A stretch of DNA of 64,000 bases from Neurospora tetraspora (lineage: Eukaryota; Ascomycota; Sordariomycetes; Sordariales; Sordariaceae): positions 3,720,001-3,784,000 of the forward strand of contig NW_026944386.1 of the NCBI RefSeq assembly GCF_033439725.1. Direction: 5' to 3'. Position 1 is the first letter of the stretch. Each line of letters starts with the position of its first letter. A program made the translations under genes and the position numbers. The notes beneath the pieces were generated by a model. The model ran no database searches. It saw nothing but the letters and a program-made list of their open reading frames with translations, and was not told where the DNA came from. Shown piece by piece: positions 45,955 to 56,228 of the stretch.

Positions 45955-46299
45955 CTACCTCCCAACACCCTCCCCACTCCAAGTCCATCCTCCAACCCCC
46001 GACCCTACTCCATTTCCTCGTTGTTGTGTTGTTGTCGTCCTACGATCCCGATCCCGATCCCGACCCAAAAGCCCCACCAAGTCCGACGCCGTGCTCTCCA
46101 CACTATATCGCGGAGGATTTGCGCTGCAACTGCTCTTCTTAAACCACGGAAACCCAACAGTACTTTTCTTGCTCGACGATGTTTCTAGTGCTGGAGAAGC
46201 GGCGGCTGATGGCGAATAGGGAGGAGGAGGCGATGATGGTTCTGAGTGGGGAGTGGAGGGGTTGGGGTTGCTGAAGCAGCGGGAGCAGGGACAGGACAT
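45955..46299 (-). CDS. Hypothetical Ser/Pro-rich small protein
   Basis: ATG at 46297-46299: MSCPCSRCFSNPNPSTPHSE, PSSPPPPYSPSAAASPALET, KKSTVGFPWFKKSSCSANPP, RYSVESTASDLVGLLGRDRD, ending GEGVGR; 114 aa. It has a Cys-rich start (CPCSRC), a PPPY motif (a possible WW-domain ligand of Nedd4-type ligases) and a short GFPWFKK hydrophobic-basic element. The frame upstream of this ATG also stays open, but is low-complexity. No family recognised. Confidence 0.35.
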   Translation of the reverse strand: MSCPCSRCFSNPNPSTPHSEPSSPPPPYSPSAAASPALETSSSKKSTVGFPWFKKSSCSANPPRYSVESTASDLVGLLGRDRDRDRRTTTTQQRGNGVGSGVGGWTWSGEGVGR

Positions 46300-48411
46300 T
46301 TTGACTTTTCCTTTGTTTTGATTTGAACGAACGATTATGATGATGATGGTGGTGGTGATGGTGATGGTAGAGGTGGTTCGGTTGCTGGCAAGCGTTGCTT
46401 GATTAGGTAGGTCCGGTCTGGTCTGGTAAACTGGCGGGGCGGGCGAGGGATGGATGGACGATGGATGGGTGATAATTGATAGATGTATCGTTGGGTGTTG
46501 TTGTAGGTTCTTGATAACAGTTTCTTCGAGTGATTCCACCTCGTCTGGTGTTATGACTGATCGATGACTTGGCTTGGGGGTCTGTGTGACTATAAAACCG
46601 TCTGTATGTGCAACAGCCACCGGCAATGGCTTTTGATGTTCCTACGTAGCTGTAAAAATTTGAGATTCGTACTCTAAGAGTGAAAGCAAGAAATGATCAG
46701 TGAAAGAGAACCACCACGGGAGAGAACTCCGGGAGGCACCTCATCCCCCATTAATACCTGAGTCTTCACACCATGGATGCCTCGCAAGTGTATGCGCCAA
46801 GATTGAGTCTCAACCACATGCTCTCAATCATCCGTTCAACCGAGTCCATTGGGCTCAAGTTAGTCCTGCGCCAACATCTCAGCTGGTACGGCATGAAGGA
46901 TTCAAACGAAACGATGGATGGGCTTGGCGGTTTATATAGTACAGAGAAGAGGTGAGGAATGAAGAGGAGGAGGGGAAAAGATGGTGGCACCACTCTCAGG
47001 GGGTCTCGGTCCCGTCAGACACTCAACTTTTGCAAGGTAAGGGATTTTGCTCCTTGTACTGCTTATCGCCTTGGTTAAGAATTAAGAATGTTCTTGGTGT
47101 TCCTTACCAAGTTTCTGTTAACGAGTGACAACGGTTGAATATAATTGACAAGAAGGAAGCAAAGACAAGCAACCCGGGGGAAATGAACACTACATACCAT
47201 CTAGGAAACAATAAAACCAGAAATGGACGTAGTACAGATTGGCGAGTCTGACAGGCAGGCAGCGAGGCCTGGGGAAGAATAAGTAAAGGCGGGACGGATG
47301 AGTCTAGGCCAGCCACACGTTCCAGGCTCGGACAGACCAGACTTCTCCCCTGGCCGGCCTAGAGGAAGAGACATATGAGAGCCAAGGATGGCTTGGATGG
47401 TTAGCGACACTGCGTGATTACCTACCCAACCCCGCACGCACGCCTGATAGGTTGGACTGGACCACGCTATGGGTTGCTCGGCAGGTGGTATTCTACGCTT
47501 AAATTGACTTCACGTTGGACATACGCTGGCCAGGATTTTGTCGGGCGGGTGTGGCGTGATAAGACTAGGGAAAAGATGGACGACGTGAAGGACTGGATAT
47601 CAGATGCTGTGCTGCTGTTGATATTCCAAGAATTTGTAAGTGGGAGATACGGTGCCGAGGTGAAAGAAAGGGAGACCATCGTCGAGGATGAGCGTAATTC
47701 TTCTGACTGCTGTGTATCTCCGACACGTGTTGCCGTGATCGCTCCAAGGAAAAGGAAAAGCATCCGCCGGGATGGAGAAAGTTGGGTTGGAACTAGGAAG
47801 GGAACTAGCGAACTGCTACGTAACACAAAGGAAGGGGGGAGGAAGGTCGTCCAGCTTCCAGAGTCTAGACGTTGCGACTGGTGATGCCAAGAAATGTAGG
47901 AATCTGGGGTAAACTCCATCGACGAGTCTTAATTCTCGAGCCAAGAGGCTTGGCTTACATGACCGACCTCGACCTACAGGACGCCTTCCCGTGATGGGTT
48001 GGACCACGGCGTCTTCCAGGATCGTTTCTGGACTTGGAAGGTCACAGTCGCAATGAGCTGAAAGGAGTCAATGCATGTCCACTACACTTTGTGCCTAGGT
48101 AACTTTACTGGCGGTAAGTTCGCATCAAGCGCAAAAGTGATGTGCGACGGGTGGCTTGGACGCCAGAAGCAAACCGTCGAAGGGGAGGAGACACAAGTCT
48201 TACATCTGCGCGGGTAAATATAACAAGGAGGTCGGGTGAGCGTGAAAGCAAAGAGGAACATATCTCCTTGAACGTCCTCAATAAAAATACAGAGCTCACA
48301 GGAAAAGCCCGGATTACTCCCACATTGTGTCTAATCATCCTCTATAAGCACACCCCAAACGCCAATATGATAGTGAATGATAAGAACGGAAAAAGACATT
48401 TCCGCGGATGC
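46300..48411. other. Spacer without recognisable gene
   Basis: About 2.1 kb. Contains a GATGGTGGTGGTGATG run (about 46337-46370) and several unconvincing ORFs. The 3' UTR of the exchanger gene must begin at the right end. Confidence 0.5.
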
Positions 48412-49599
48412 TCAGTCATCGTCAAGCTCGCGGCCATTCATAATCTCCACGACCAAAAACGCGACATATCCAACGAGCATGACGACGCCCATCCACCTTC
48501 TCCCGCCCATCAGCACAATCCCAAAGATAACCACAGCCGATAGCCACATCACAGTGGCTTCAAAGAGCGTGAACCCGAGCTGCAGCTGACTGGCATCTCC
48601 CCAGATAAACAGCACTCCGCCACAGAGGGTGACCAGGAAGATATTGGAGCCGACAGTATTGGCCACCATAATGCCTGGTTGGTGTCGGGCACCCCCGAGA
48701 ATGGCGACAAACTTCTCTGGGAGGGTGGTGGCCAGGGAAAGAATCGTGGTGCCGACGACGGTACCGGACAGAGCCAGCTCGTGGCCGATAGTCGATGCGC
48801 TGTGTGCTATGATGTAACTAGAGACGAGCAGGGCAGCGAGACCGAGGGCGAGTTGGAAGACATGATGGCGCATTGTCTTTGGGCGCTTGTTTATGACCTT
48901 GACGGCCTTGGACTTCTTCTTGGCCTTGGCCATCTTGTTTGGCGAGGGCTTGAGCAGGTTGAGTTGATGGCCCTTGTCAGAAGTCCACCCTTGCTCTTCG
49001 TCGCTAGGGCGCCCCCTGCCGCTATCGCCAGCATTGATAGTTCGGTCGTCGTCGCTGTCACTATCGCTGTCATCGTCACTGCTGTCGCTGTCACTGCCGC
49101 TGTCCGAGTCTTCTGGAGCCGTGAGCGTGCCTCGATAGATGAGAGACGCCACAGAGATAACGTAGATCACGAAGGCCGCGATAAGGAGGATACCGCCAAA
49201 CCATTGGAAAGACGACCCCTTGAGAGCGATCAAAAGAAGCAAGAATACTGTCGTCAGGCCGAGAAGAGCAGCCGAGTAGATCTTGGAACTGCGATCGAAT
49301 TCGGCCTTCTTCATGAACAGCAATCCCAGCGAGAAGGATGCCAGGATGTTGGCGACGGATGAACCGATCAAGTTGCCCAGGGCCATATTCGAGTTCTTTT
49401 GGCTCAGAGCGACGATGATAACGACGAGCTCTTCCCATTCGGCGCCGCAGGTCAAGAGCCCGACGAGGGTGGGCGAGACATTGAGTCTCTTGGCGACAAT
49501 GGCCGTGTGATCGATGAACTTGTCGGCGCCATATTCGAGAAGGAATAGACCGGCGATGAAGGAGGATATGTTGAAGAGGAGAGAGTCAACGGTCGCCAT
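48412..49599 (-). CDS. CaCA-family cation (Na+/Ca2+ or K+/Ca2+-type) exchanger
   Basis: Membrane antiporter of the Ca2+/cation antiporter superfamily. A single exon gives 395 aa. Two inverted halves, each an Na_Ca_ex domain: the alpha-1 repeat around residues 50-95 (GAEWEELVVIIVALSQ, then GNLIGSSVANILASFSLG) and the alpha-2 repeat around 275-325 (LATTLPEKFVAILGG, then MVANTVGSNIFLVTLCGG). The acidic residues in the first turns (E54, E56, E57 and E295) fit the cation site. Hydrophobic helices flank a central cytosolic loop of about 80 residues that is Asp/Ser-rich (SDSDSSDDDSDSDSDDD) and then Lys-rich, probably regulatory. It ends with an acidic ELDDD. Closest in length and layout to bacterial YrbG and the small fungal exchangers. 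Substrate cannot be read from sequence. Confidence 0.88.
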   Translation of the reverse strand: MATVDSLLFNISSFIAGLFLLEYGADKFIDHTAIVAKRLNVSPTLVGLLTCGAEWEELVVIIVALSQKNSNMALGNLIGSSVANILASFSLGLLFMKKAEFDRSSKIYSAALLGLTTVFLLLLIALKGSSFQWFGGILLIAAFVIYVISVASLIYRGTLTAPEDSDSGSDSDSSDDDSDSDSDDDRTINAGDSGRGRPSDEEQGWTSDKGHQLNLLKPSPNKMAKAKKKSKAVKVINKRPKTMRHHVFQLALGLAALLVSSYIIAHSASTIGHELALSGTVVGTTILSLATTLPEKFVAILGGARHQPGIMVANTVGSNIFLVTLCGGVLFIWGDASQLQLGFTLFEATVMWLSAVVIFGIVLMGGRRWMGVVMLVGYVAFLVVEIMNGRELDDD

Positions 49600-51177
49600 G
49601 GTGGGCGGTTGGTAGTTGAGAGAAAAGAAAGACTGGAGTTAATCCGGGACTGGAAGAAAGGGGGGGAATGGTCCAACAATTCAACTGGACATGATCAGTT
49701 AATGGTCGGTGTCTCACTGCATCATCGTGGGCCAGTCGAGGTGGGATTGTAGTATGGGGGAGAAGGAGGCACCGCCGTCTTTAAAGTCCGACGGTAAAAC
49801 AAAGGGAAACATTCCTCCGTCAATGATCACTCAGCTGTGAAGAGCTGAATGCCGCGGGGCCAATTGCGTCGTCGCCTTTCCCGAACTAATTCCACTGCGA
49901 ACGGTGTTTATCGCCCCCTTTTGCGCCACCATGGTGATTGCTCTCAGGTACGAGATGCTCTGCAGCACTCGACTTCCAGTCTCCCACGATTTCGGACTTT
50001 GATTCCACGCGAGCTTCTTCCACAGAGAGCTTCTGGTGTTGATCATCAACTCCCCTCCTCTTCATCTGCCGACCTCGGACTTTGGTGTCGCATCGTGAGC
50101 TTTTCTTCCCGTGGTACGACTCTGGAGCAACGCCAGCCAACGCCAAAGTTGCTTGCCGCTGGCAAACATTGAGTGGCTGGCCAATCTGTGGCGGGCTGAA
50201 TGCACGCGGTTACTAACCGCATAGAGCTGTCACGGCTGTCACCCCTGCAGGAACCTCGTCTTGTCACCACACACACCTTCACCACTTCACCACTTCAGTC
50301 TTCACCATTCTCACTTCTCTCACACCTTTCCTTCCAGAACATGAGATGCTTCACATCAGGATTGGCTTGATCGACCCGAACGAAATTCACCTCGGCACTT
50401 TTACCTCGCAAGTCCCGTTCTCTTGTTGCTGCATGATCCGAGGAAGACATCCGTATGTTCATTTTCGTCTCCATGGACGACAGAGACATCTGTCACGGTG
50501 GCCAGCCAAGGCCTCTGTTTGTCTTCAAGACGATGTGATGGACGATAACCGGGTCCGATAACTGCGAGATTCTTTCGAACTTCAGGAGGCAAAAACAGCA
50601 GACTCGGCTCTTGGAATCTCTCCCTTTCGAGAAGAAGGCCATCTCACGGCACGCAAGAACCCCAACACTCATCAATATTTTCCTCTTGGCCCATCTTCTA
50701 GACCAAACCATCGGCCTTTTTGCTTTGCTTATCACTCCTTGGCTCTTCACAATAAACCAAACGGACTGGAAGGCCAGACTGAGGTCCCCTTCATTCCAGC
50801 CAGCCAGTCTGCACCGCTATCTCAAAGTGGCTTAAACACCCTTGTACCTTTCCACCCATCAGCTACCAGCAACAACGCCATTCACCACCACAAAATGCTA
50901 AACTTTCTCTCAGAAGAACAACTCCTATCTTCAGCCCTAGACAGACCCCTCTCCTCTGTCGGCCTCTAGCAGTATGCGGTTTCTGGCCTCCCGCCTCCCG
51001 CGCTTTGCGGTGCATGATGTGGTTGCAATGAGCGGACGGGAGCCCGCCATCGTGCATTCTCACGAGAGTGGGTGGTGTATAATATCCCATGGTCTTCCTC
51101 CCACTCAACAATATGTCAACAAGTGTTGATATTCATCCGCCCATTTCTTTCCATCATTGCCTAGGGCAGGTACCACA
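49600..51177. other. Divergent intergenic region between the exchanger and Nramp
   Basis: About 1.6 kb between two divergently transcribed transporter genes; it should carry both promoters. No convincing ORF on either strand; repeated CTTCACCACTT pieces at about 50276-50300. Confidence 0.5.
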
Positions 51178-52901
51178 ATGGCTACCACGACAGAACCTGG
51201 TAACACCGAGGTCCGACCCCTTCCAATAACGGTCAACAACTATGAGCAGGACGAGAAGAAAGTTACAACCGCCCAAGCCTCTCCGTCCGTCTACAGCGAA
51301 CAGATTCAAAGACCATGGGTTGCTGGGCTGCGGACATGGTTTGGACTGAGGCCGAATCGCCATTCTCCCCCACCGGTATACCAACCTCGACCACCACCAT
51401 CTTCGGAGCCGGCCTCGATAGGCTCCAAGATCTGGAAGTTCTTCAAATTCCTAGGTCCAGGTGCTGTCATCAGCGTTGCTTATGTCGATCCGGATAACTA
51501 CCAAACAGCCATCTCGGCTGGCAGCGAGTTCCAGTATAAGCTGCTCTTCATGGTGTTGGTCTCGAACCTAATAGCCATCTATATCCAGGTAAGCCTCACC
51601 AGCAACCCCGGAATCCCCCCTTCCTCTTGCTAACTCGACCCCAGTCACTCTGCGTCAAACTAGGAACCGTCACTGGCATGGACCTAGCCCAAATGAACCG
51701 CCGCTGGCTCCCGCGCTGGCTAGACCTCTCCATCTACGTCGTCGCCGAAGCAAGCATCATAGCCACCGACCTAGGCCAAGTAATCGGCACCGCCATCGCC
51801 CTGAACATCCTGATCCCCAAGCTCCCGCTTCCCGCCGCATGCGTCATCTCCGTGGTCGAAACCCTGCTCGTCCTCCTCTTCTACACCGACACGGGCGAGC
51901 TCCGGCGAGTCCGCATCTTCGAAGCCTTCGTCTCCATCCTCGTCGTCGTCGTCTTCGTTACCATCTGCATCGCCCTCTCCATGGTGGACCACAGCACCGG
52001 CACCACTCGCGAGATCCTGCGGGGGTACGTCCCCTCGCGCGAAATCTTTGTTGATACGGGTTTGTACGCCTCGTGCGCTATTCTGGGCGGCACGCTCATG
52101 CCGCATGCGCTTTACGTCGGTACCTCCCTTTCCCGCGCCAGGTTGTACGATTATGATACCAAGCACGACCTCCCCTCCTCCTCTCCCCGACAACAGTCCC
52201 CCAATTCCAGCTCGGAAACCATCACCGCCTACCGCCCCTCCCTCCGCGCCATCAAATCCTGCCTAGGCTACTCCATAGCCGAACTAACATTCACCCTCTT
52301 CACCGTCGCCATCTTCGTCAACTCCGCCCTCCTCGTAATCGCCGGCTCAGCTTTTTACGTGCCGCCCGAAGAAACCCGCTCCTCCGAAAACGAAGTCTCC
52401 GAAGACCTATACGCCCTCTACTCCCTTTTCAGGAACTCCATCGCCCCGGCAGCAGGCATCATGTTCGCCGTCTCCCTTTTATTCTCGGGCATCAGCGCGG
52501 GAATCGTCTCCACCATGTCCGGGCAGATCATCATGGAAGGGGCGTTGGATATCCGGCTGAACCCCTTTTTGCGGAGACTGATCACCCGGTGTGTGGCTAT
52601 CGTTCCGGCGCTGGTGATTGCGTTGGCGGTGGGCAAGGAGGGGCTGTCGAAGGCGCTGGTGGCGTGTAATTATCTGTTGGCTATTGCGCTGATTCCGATC
52701 ACGTTTCCGATTGTGTGGTATACGTGTCGTGCGAAGTATATGCAGGTGCCGGCGGAGGATGGGACGACTACGGGGACGGTGGATATGAAGAATAATGTGG
52801 TGACGGCGGGCGTGGCGTGGATGTTGTGGTTGTTGGTTGTGGTGATGGATGTGGCGACGGTGGTGTTGGTTGGGTTGGGGATTACGAAGGATGAGGGCTA
52901 A
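51178..52901 (+). CDS. Nramp-family divalent metal transporter
   Basis: Proton-coupled divalent metal (Mn2+/Fe2+) transporter family. Two exons, 51178-51588 and 51645-52901, with a 56-bp intron carrying TGCTAACT near its end; 555 aa. A hydrophilic N-terminus of about 85 residues is followed by FLGPGAVISVAYVDPDNYQT (TM1; the metal-binding DPGN motif reads DPDN, D104 and N107 kept), then multiple TM helices. TM6 carries GGTLMPHALYVGTSLSR (the MPH motif, residues 289-291). Further helices include LLFSGISAGIVSTMSGQIIM, and the protein ends TKDEG. The start is the first in-frame ATG in CCACA-ATG context. Transport of a specific metal is inferred from family only. Confidence 0.9.
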
Positions 52902-54194
52902 AGCTTGTGTGAGTAAAAGATCGTGGGGAACAGCCTCAGTCGTCAAGTTCAGCCCAGCGAACAAATGGCCCTGATTGCACATGTATGCAGAAGAACAAAA
53001 CGCGAACCGAATTATAACATCCCCCCCCCCTACGCGGACACCTGGCACGTATAACACCTTCCGCATCCGCAACCGCAAACCCCAGGCGTCCCGTACTGTC
53101 CAGCACCCCGTACTGAATAGTCGGTTCCATCATCCTACCCCTTCCCTTCCTACTCCGACTCCTGCTCCAACCCTCTGCCGCGAGTCCCATAATCGTTCTC
53201 GAGGTGGCCAGGTGGATGTTCCCACGAGAAAGTGGTCATTACATCTCCGTATATCTCCATGTCGGGTACACCGATTGTTGGGCGTACTGGCGATGATGGC
53301 TCTGAGATATGGCGTGGTGGTCGGGGTCATTCCTTCGGGGATCCTTGCCTGTTTTGACAGTTCGAAGTGAGAGGGTTTGCTGAAACTCTGGTGATGACCT
53401 AGCTGGGGACCGCAAAGTGAGGACAATGGAAACCGTCCAGTATCAACACCAACTTGTTACAACTGAAAACATATGGCAGCTGGTATCATCGACCCATATC
53501 AAGGAAGCCGATGTTGAGATGTGCCTGTTGAATCGGAAGGCATCCCAACGTAACCGTCGAAAACAAGGAGAAGGGTTGAACAAAAGTATGGTTCTCCATG
53601 GCGGAGTGTCGGGAAACCCTGTAAACCTTGAACGGTCACGGAGCCAGGACATGATGCCACCCGTCGATCTGTGTCTGTTTGGCCCAGGACATCCAGACCT
53701 GACTTGGAAGAGAACGAAAGCTGGCAGCTGAGCTGAAGACAAAATCTGGTTGAAGTATGGCGGTGCTCGTGGTGATTGACCTTTGTGGCGTTGTGTTGGT
53801 GACGAGAGATGTTGATCGAAGACTGGGATCCTCTCGGCTTCTTCCTTCCACTTCATCCCTCCATTGCGCTTTGCTCCTTCCATCATCGATCCTGTAATCG
53901 TCATTGTCTTTTTTTATTTTACCCATGGCGTTGAGTTTGTATGCATAGAAGCTTCGACCATGTGTTTCTTCCCAAATGCAAAATTCAAGCAAATAACACC
54001 ACCGCCCCAACGCCCGGGCCCCGGCTCAACTTCCACGCGTGGTTCCCGCATTTACATCCCCTCAAGTAATTTCACAACCCCTCGATAACCACCTTTCTTG
54101 TAGCAAAAAAAGAAAAGAGCATAACCAACGACAACAACCAACTGAACGGAGAAACCCGTCGAGGAAAAAGGGGTGAAGTAAAAAAAACCCCTGC
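52902..54194. other. Spacer downstream of Nramp
   Basis: About 1.3 kb with a C10 run (about 53022-53031) and no recognisable gene. Small frames on both strands are not domain-like. Confidence 0.5.
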
Positions 54195-54320
54195 AAAAAA
54201 ACATACAACACCTGGGATTCGCTGGTCGTCACCGACCCAACTACTAGTCAGGCCCTCAGTGTTCTTATCTATGGGAGCGGGAAGGACAGGAAACGGATCT
54301 TTTAATCACGTGGTAGGGTC
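54195..54320 (-). pseudogene. 5S rRNA pseudogene
   Basis: Minus strand reads CTCCCATAGATAAG, CACTGAGGGCC, GACTAGTAGTTGGGTCGGTG, ACGACCAGCGAATCCC, GGTGTTGTATG and then T7. These are the 3' two-thirds of fungal 5S rRNA, including the internal control region and the Pol III T-run terminator (54195-54201). The 5' third should start with a segment pairing with GTTGTATGT to close helix I, but that part is diverged, so the molecule cannot fold normally. Neurospora 5S genes are dispersed and several are pseudogenes, which fits. Confidence 0.82.
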
Positions 54321-55474
54321 AAAAAACTGAACCACTAGCTCCCATATCCATATCGTTCGGACGGAGGCATTACGGTGAGTGGGGAGGCGGCGCTAAAAAG
54401 ATGAATATAATTGGGCGGATTACGAGAAAAGTTGCCCGTCCTGACACTGCTTCTAGATCTTTTACACAGCTAATACCAAGATTGCCCTTGGTCAGAAGCC
54501 CATTCTTGAAGAATTGGTTCCTACAGTTTGGTGATCCACTACGATAAACTGATCACGATCGACCTCCTTCATGTACCTGTCTTAACCTACCTTCTTCATC
54601 CGCCTGCATTAGCCTACCTCTTCCCTTCCTGAGGGGAAGATTGGCATGTCATAACCATGGTTGGTTTGCAACACACCAACCAACACCTTTGTAGAAGAGT
54701 CGATTGGCTGAGAGAGATGCATACGGGGCAGGGGCTGCGGAACAAGAAAGACGCCGAAGCACCAAACCACAAACAAACAAACCAGCATGGAATTGCAAGG
54801 CACTCGGGTCTTTTTCGGGAGACTACCGCTGATTGGTTCCAATGATTCTTTGGCCTTGCTGGGCCCTGCAGCTGCCTAATCCGGAGGTTACCTCGGCTGT
54901 CCCCGCAACCTGTCAGATTTCAAAGGTGGAGTCTGGCACTTCTGGCCATCCTCTATCAAGATTATCGGTACCAATCACCTCGTTTTGGACCACTGCAGTG
55001 GTGTTAATGGCGTATGCAAAACCATAGCAGATTTTGGTGAAAATCGCACCCATTCCTGTTAGTGATTTGAACACCCTTTGGCGAGCATTGGCAGTTAAAA
55101 TGAGGAGAAGGAGTAGTAGGGACCAACGCCGAATGACTTTACGAGGCTGTCAGTCTCTCGTGTCCTGGCGCCTGCACGCAATAACCAGACGATGCTCCAA
55201 TAGGCTGCGGTACCTGGTTGGGATTGAACCCTGTTGATCGATTCGATCCCACAGTTTGTACATACAGGCCAGCTGACGAAGTGCCATGATAATAGATGAG
55301 GGAAGATAGAGAGAGGAAGAGCAAGAGCAAGTTAGAGAAAGAGGGAGGAAGAGGGAGGAGGAAGAGGAAGAGGCAGGAAGAAGAGAGGGGGTTGAAGACA
55401 GGGGATGCAAGGGACCAGTTTGAGGCCAATCAGCGTTCCAAATCGAGAGCCTTCCCTGAGATGGTTACGGATGA
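54321..55474. other. Spacer, partly purine-rich
   Basis: Begins with CACGTGATT-type sequence next to the 5S relic. 55290-55395 is a long GGAAGA/GAGGAA purine tract on the plus strand. No gene recognised. A B-box-like GGTTCAATCCC on the minus strand near 55218-55228 does not belong to a tRNA (see rejected). Confidence 0.45.
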
Positions 55475-55999
55475 TTGTCAAGGATAGCCACGCCGCCGTC
55501 CAAAGACGCCATTCTCGAATCCCTCGTCGAAAACGTCCGGGCCTGCAATGCGCGCCTACCGCCCGGATGCGACAAGATGGTCTTTGGCGCATGCGAACTC
55601 GAGGTTTCAATGCCGGTGCTTCTCAACCGGCCTGGCGCGCCCCTCCCGTGTAGGGAGCCGCCCGCCGAGTTTGAGACGGTCAACGGCCACTTTTCAGCCC
55701 AAGTGCACGCTTCCTTCAACGCACTGCACGACCTCGGGGACATGGCAGACAAACCATCCTCAGACGACGTGGGTCTCTGCCGGCCAGACGAATGGCTTCG
55801 GCCCGTCATATTCCGCACCATCCCAGTCATGATGCCTTGGATTGTGTTCCGTCTTTCGCGCCATCCCTTCGACCCAAAGTATCAGGTTGAGCAGGCCACA
55901 TACTATATTCTCGACAGTGGCCACCACGAGTGCGGCCTGGTAATAACCCTCTTTGTGCGAACGGGGTCTTCTCCGCAAGGGTTATATTTACATGTATAG
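55475..55999 (+). CDS. Hypothetical protein, probably 5'-truncated
   Basis: Open frame of 174 codons to TAG 55997-55999; the first ATG is 55577. Coding-like: KDAILESLVENVRACNARLP, DKMVFGACELEVSMPVLLNR, FETVNGHFSAQVHASFNALH, WLRPVIFRTIPVMMPWIVFR, YQVEQATYYILDSGHHECGL. A stop lies directly upstream of the frame, so an upstream exon or lost 5' end is likely. Not recognised. Confidence 0.4.
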   Translation: MSRIATPPSKDAILESLVENVRACNARLPPGCDKMVFGACELEVSMPVLLNRPGAPLPCREPPAEFETVNGHFSAQVHASFNALHDLGDMADKPSSDDVGLCRPDEWLRPVIFRTIPVMMPWIVFRLSRHPFDPKYQVEQATYYILDSGHHECGLVITLFVRTGSSPQGLYLHV

Positions 56000-56228
56000 C
56001 CTGAGTAATTATTAAGTTGCTCTACCAGCACATTTTGTGGTTTGGCTAATATATCTAACAGTTGGTGGCACGAAAATTACGGTTTCTAGAGAAATGACCA
56101 TAAAAGTAAGAGAAATATACTATATTCACAGTTGTATGGATTGTTTATAAATGCTCCAACAACTCGTTCTTCGACCTAGCTCCATACATGCTGCAGTCCG
56201 TCCAGTTATCTCCAACACAGTAGCACGA

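Noticed and set aside
47414-47919. Overlapping plus and minus ORFs of about 150 codons
   Set aside because: No domain-like sequence in either and no splice-supported extension; likely chance frames.
55180-55300. B-box-like GGTTCAATCCC on the minus strand, possible tRNA gene
   Set aside because: The would-be T stem (CAGGG against CCCAA) does not pair beyond three bases, and no acceptor or D arm can be drawn around it.
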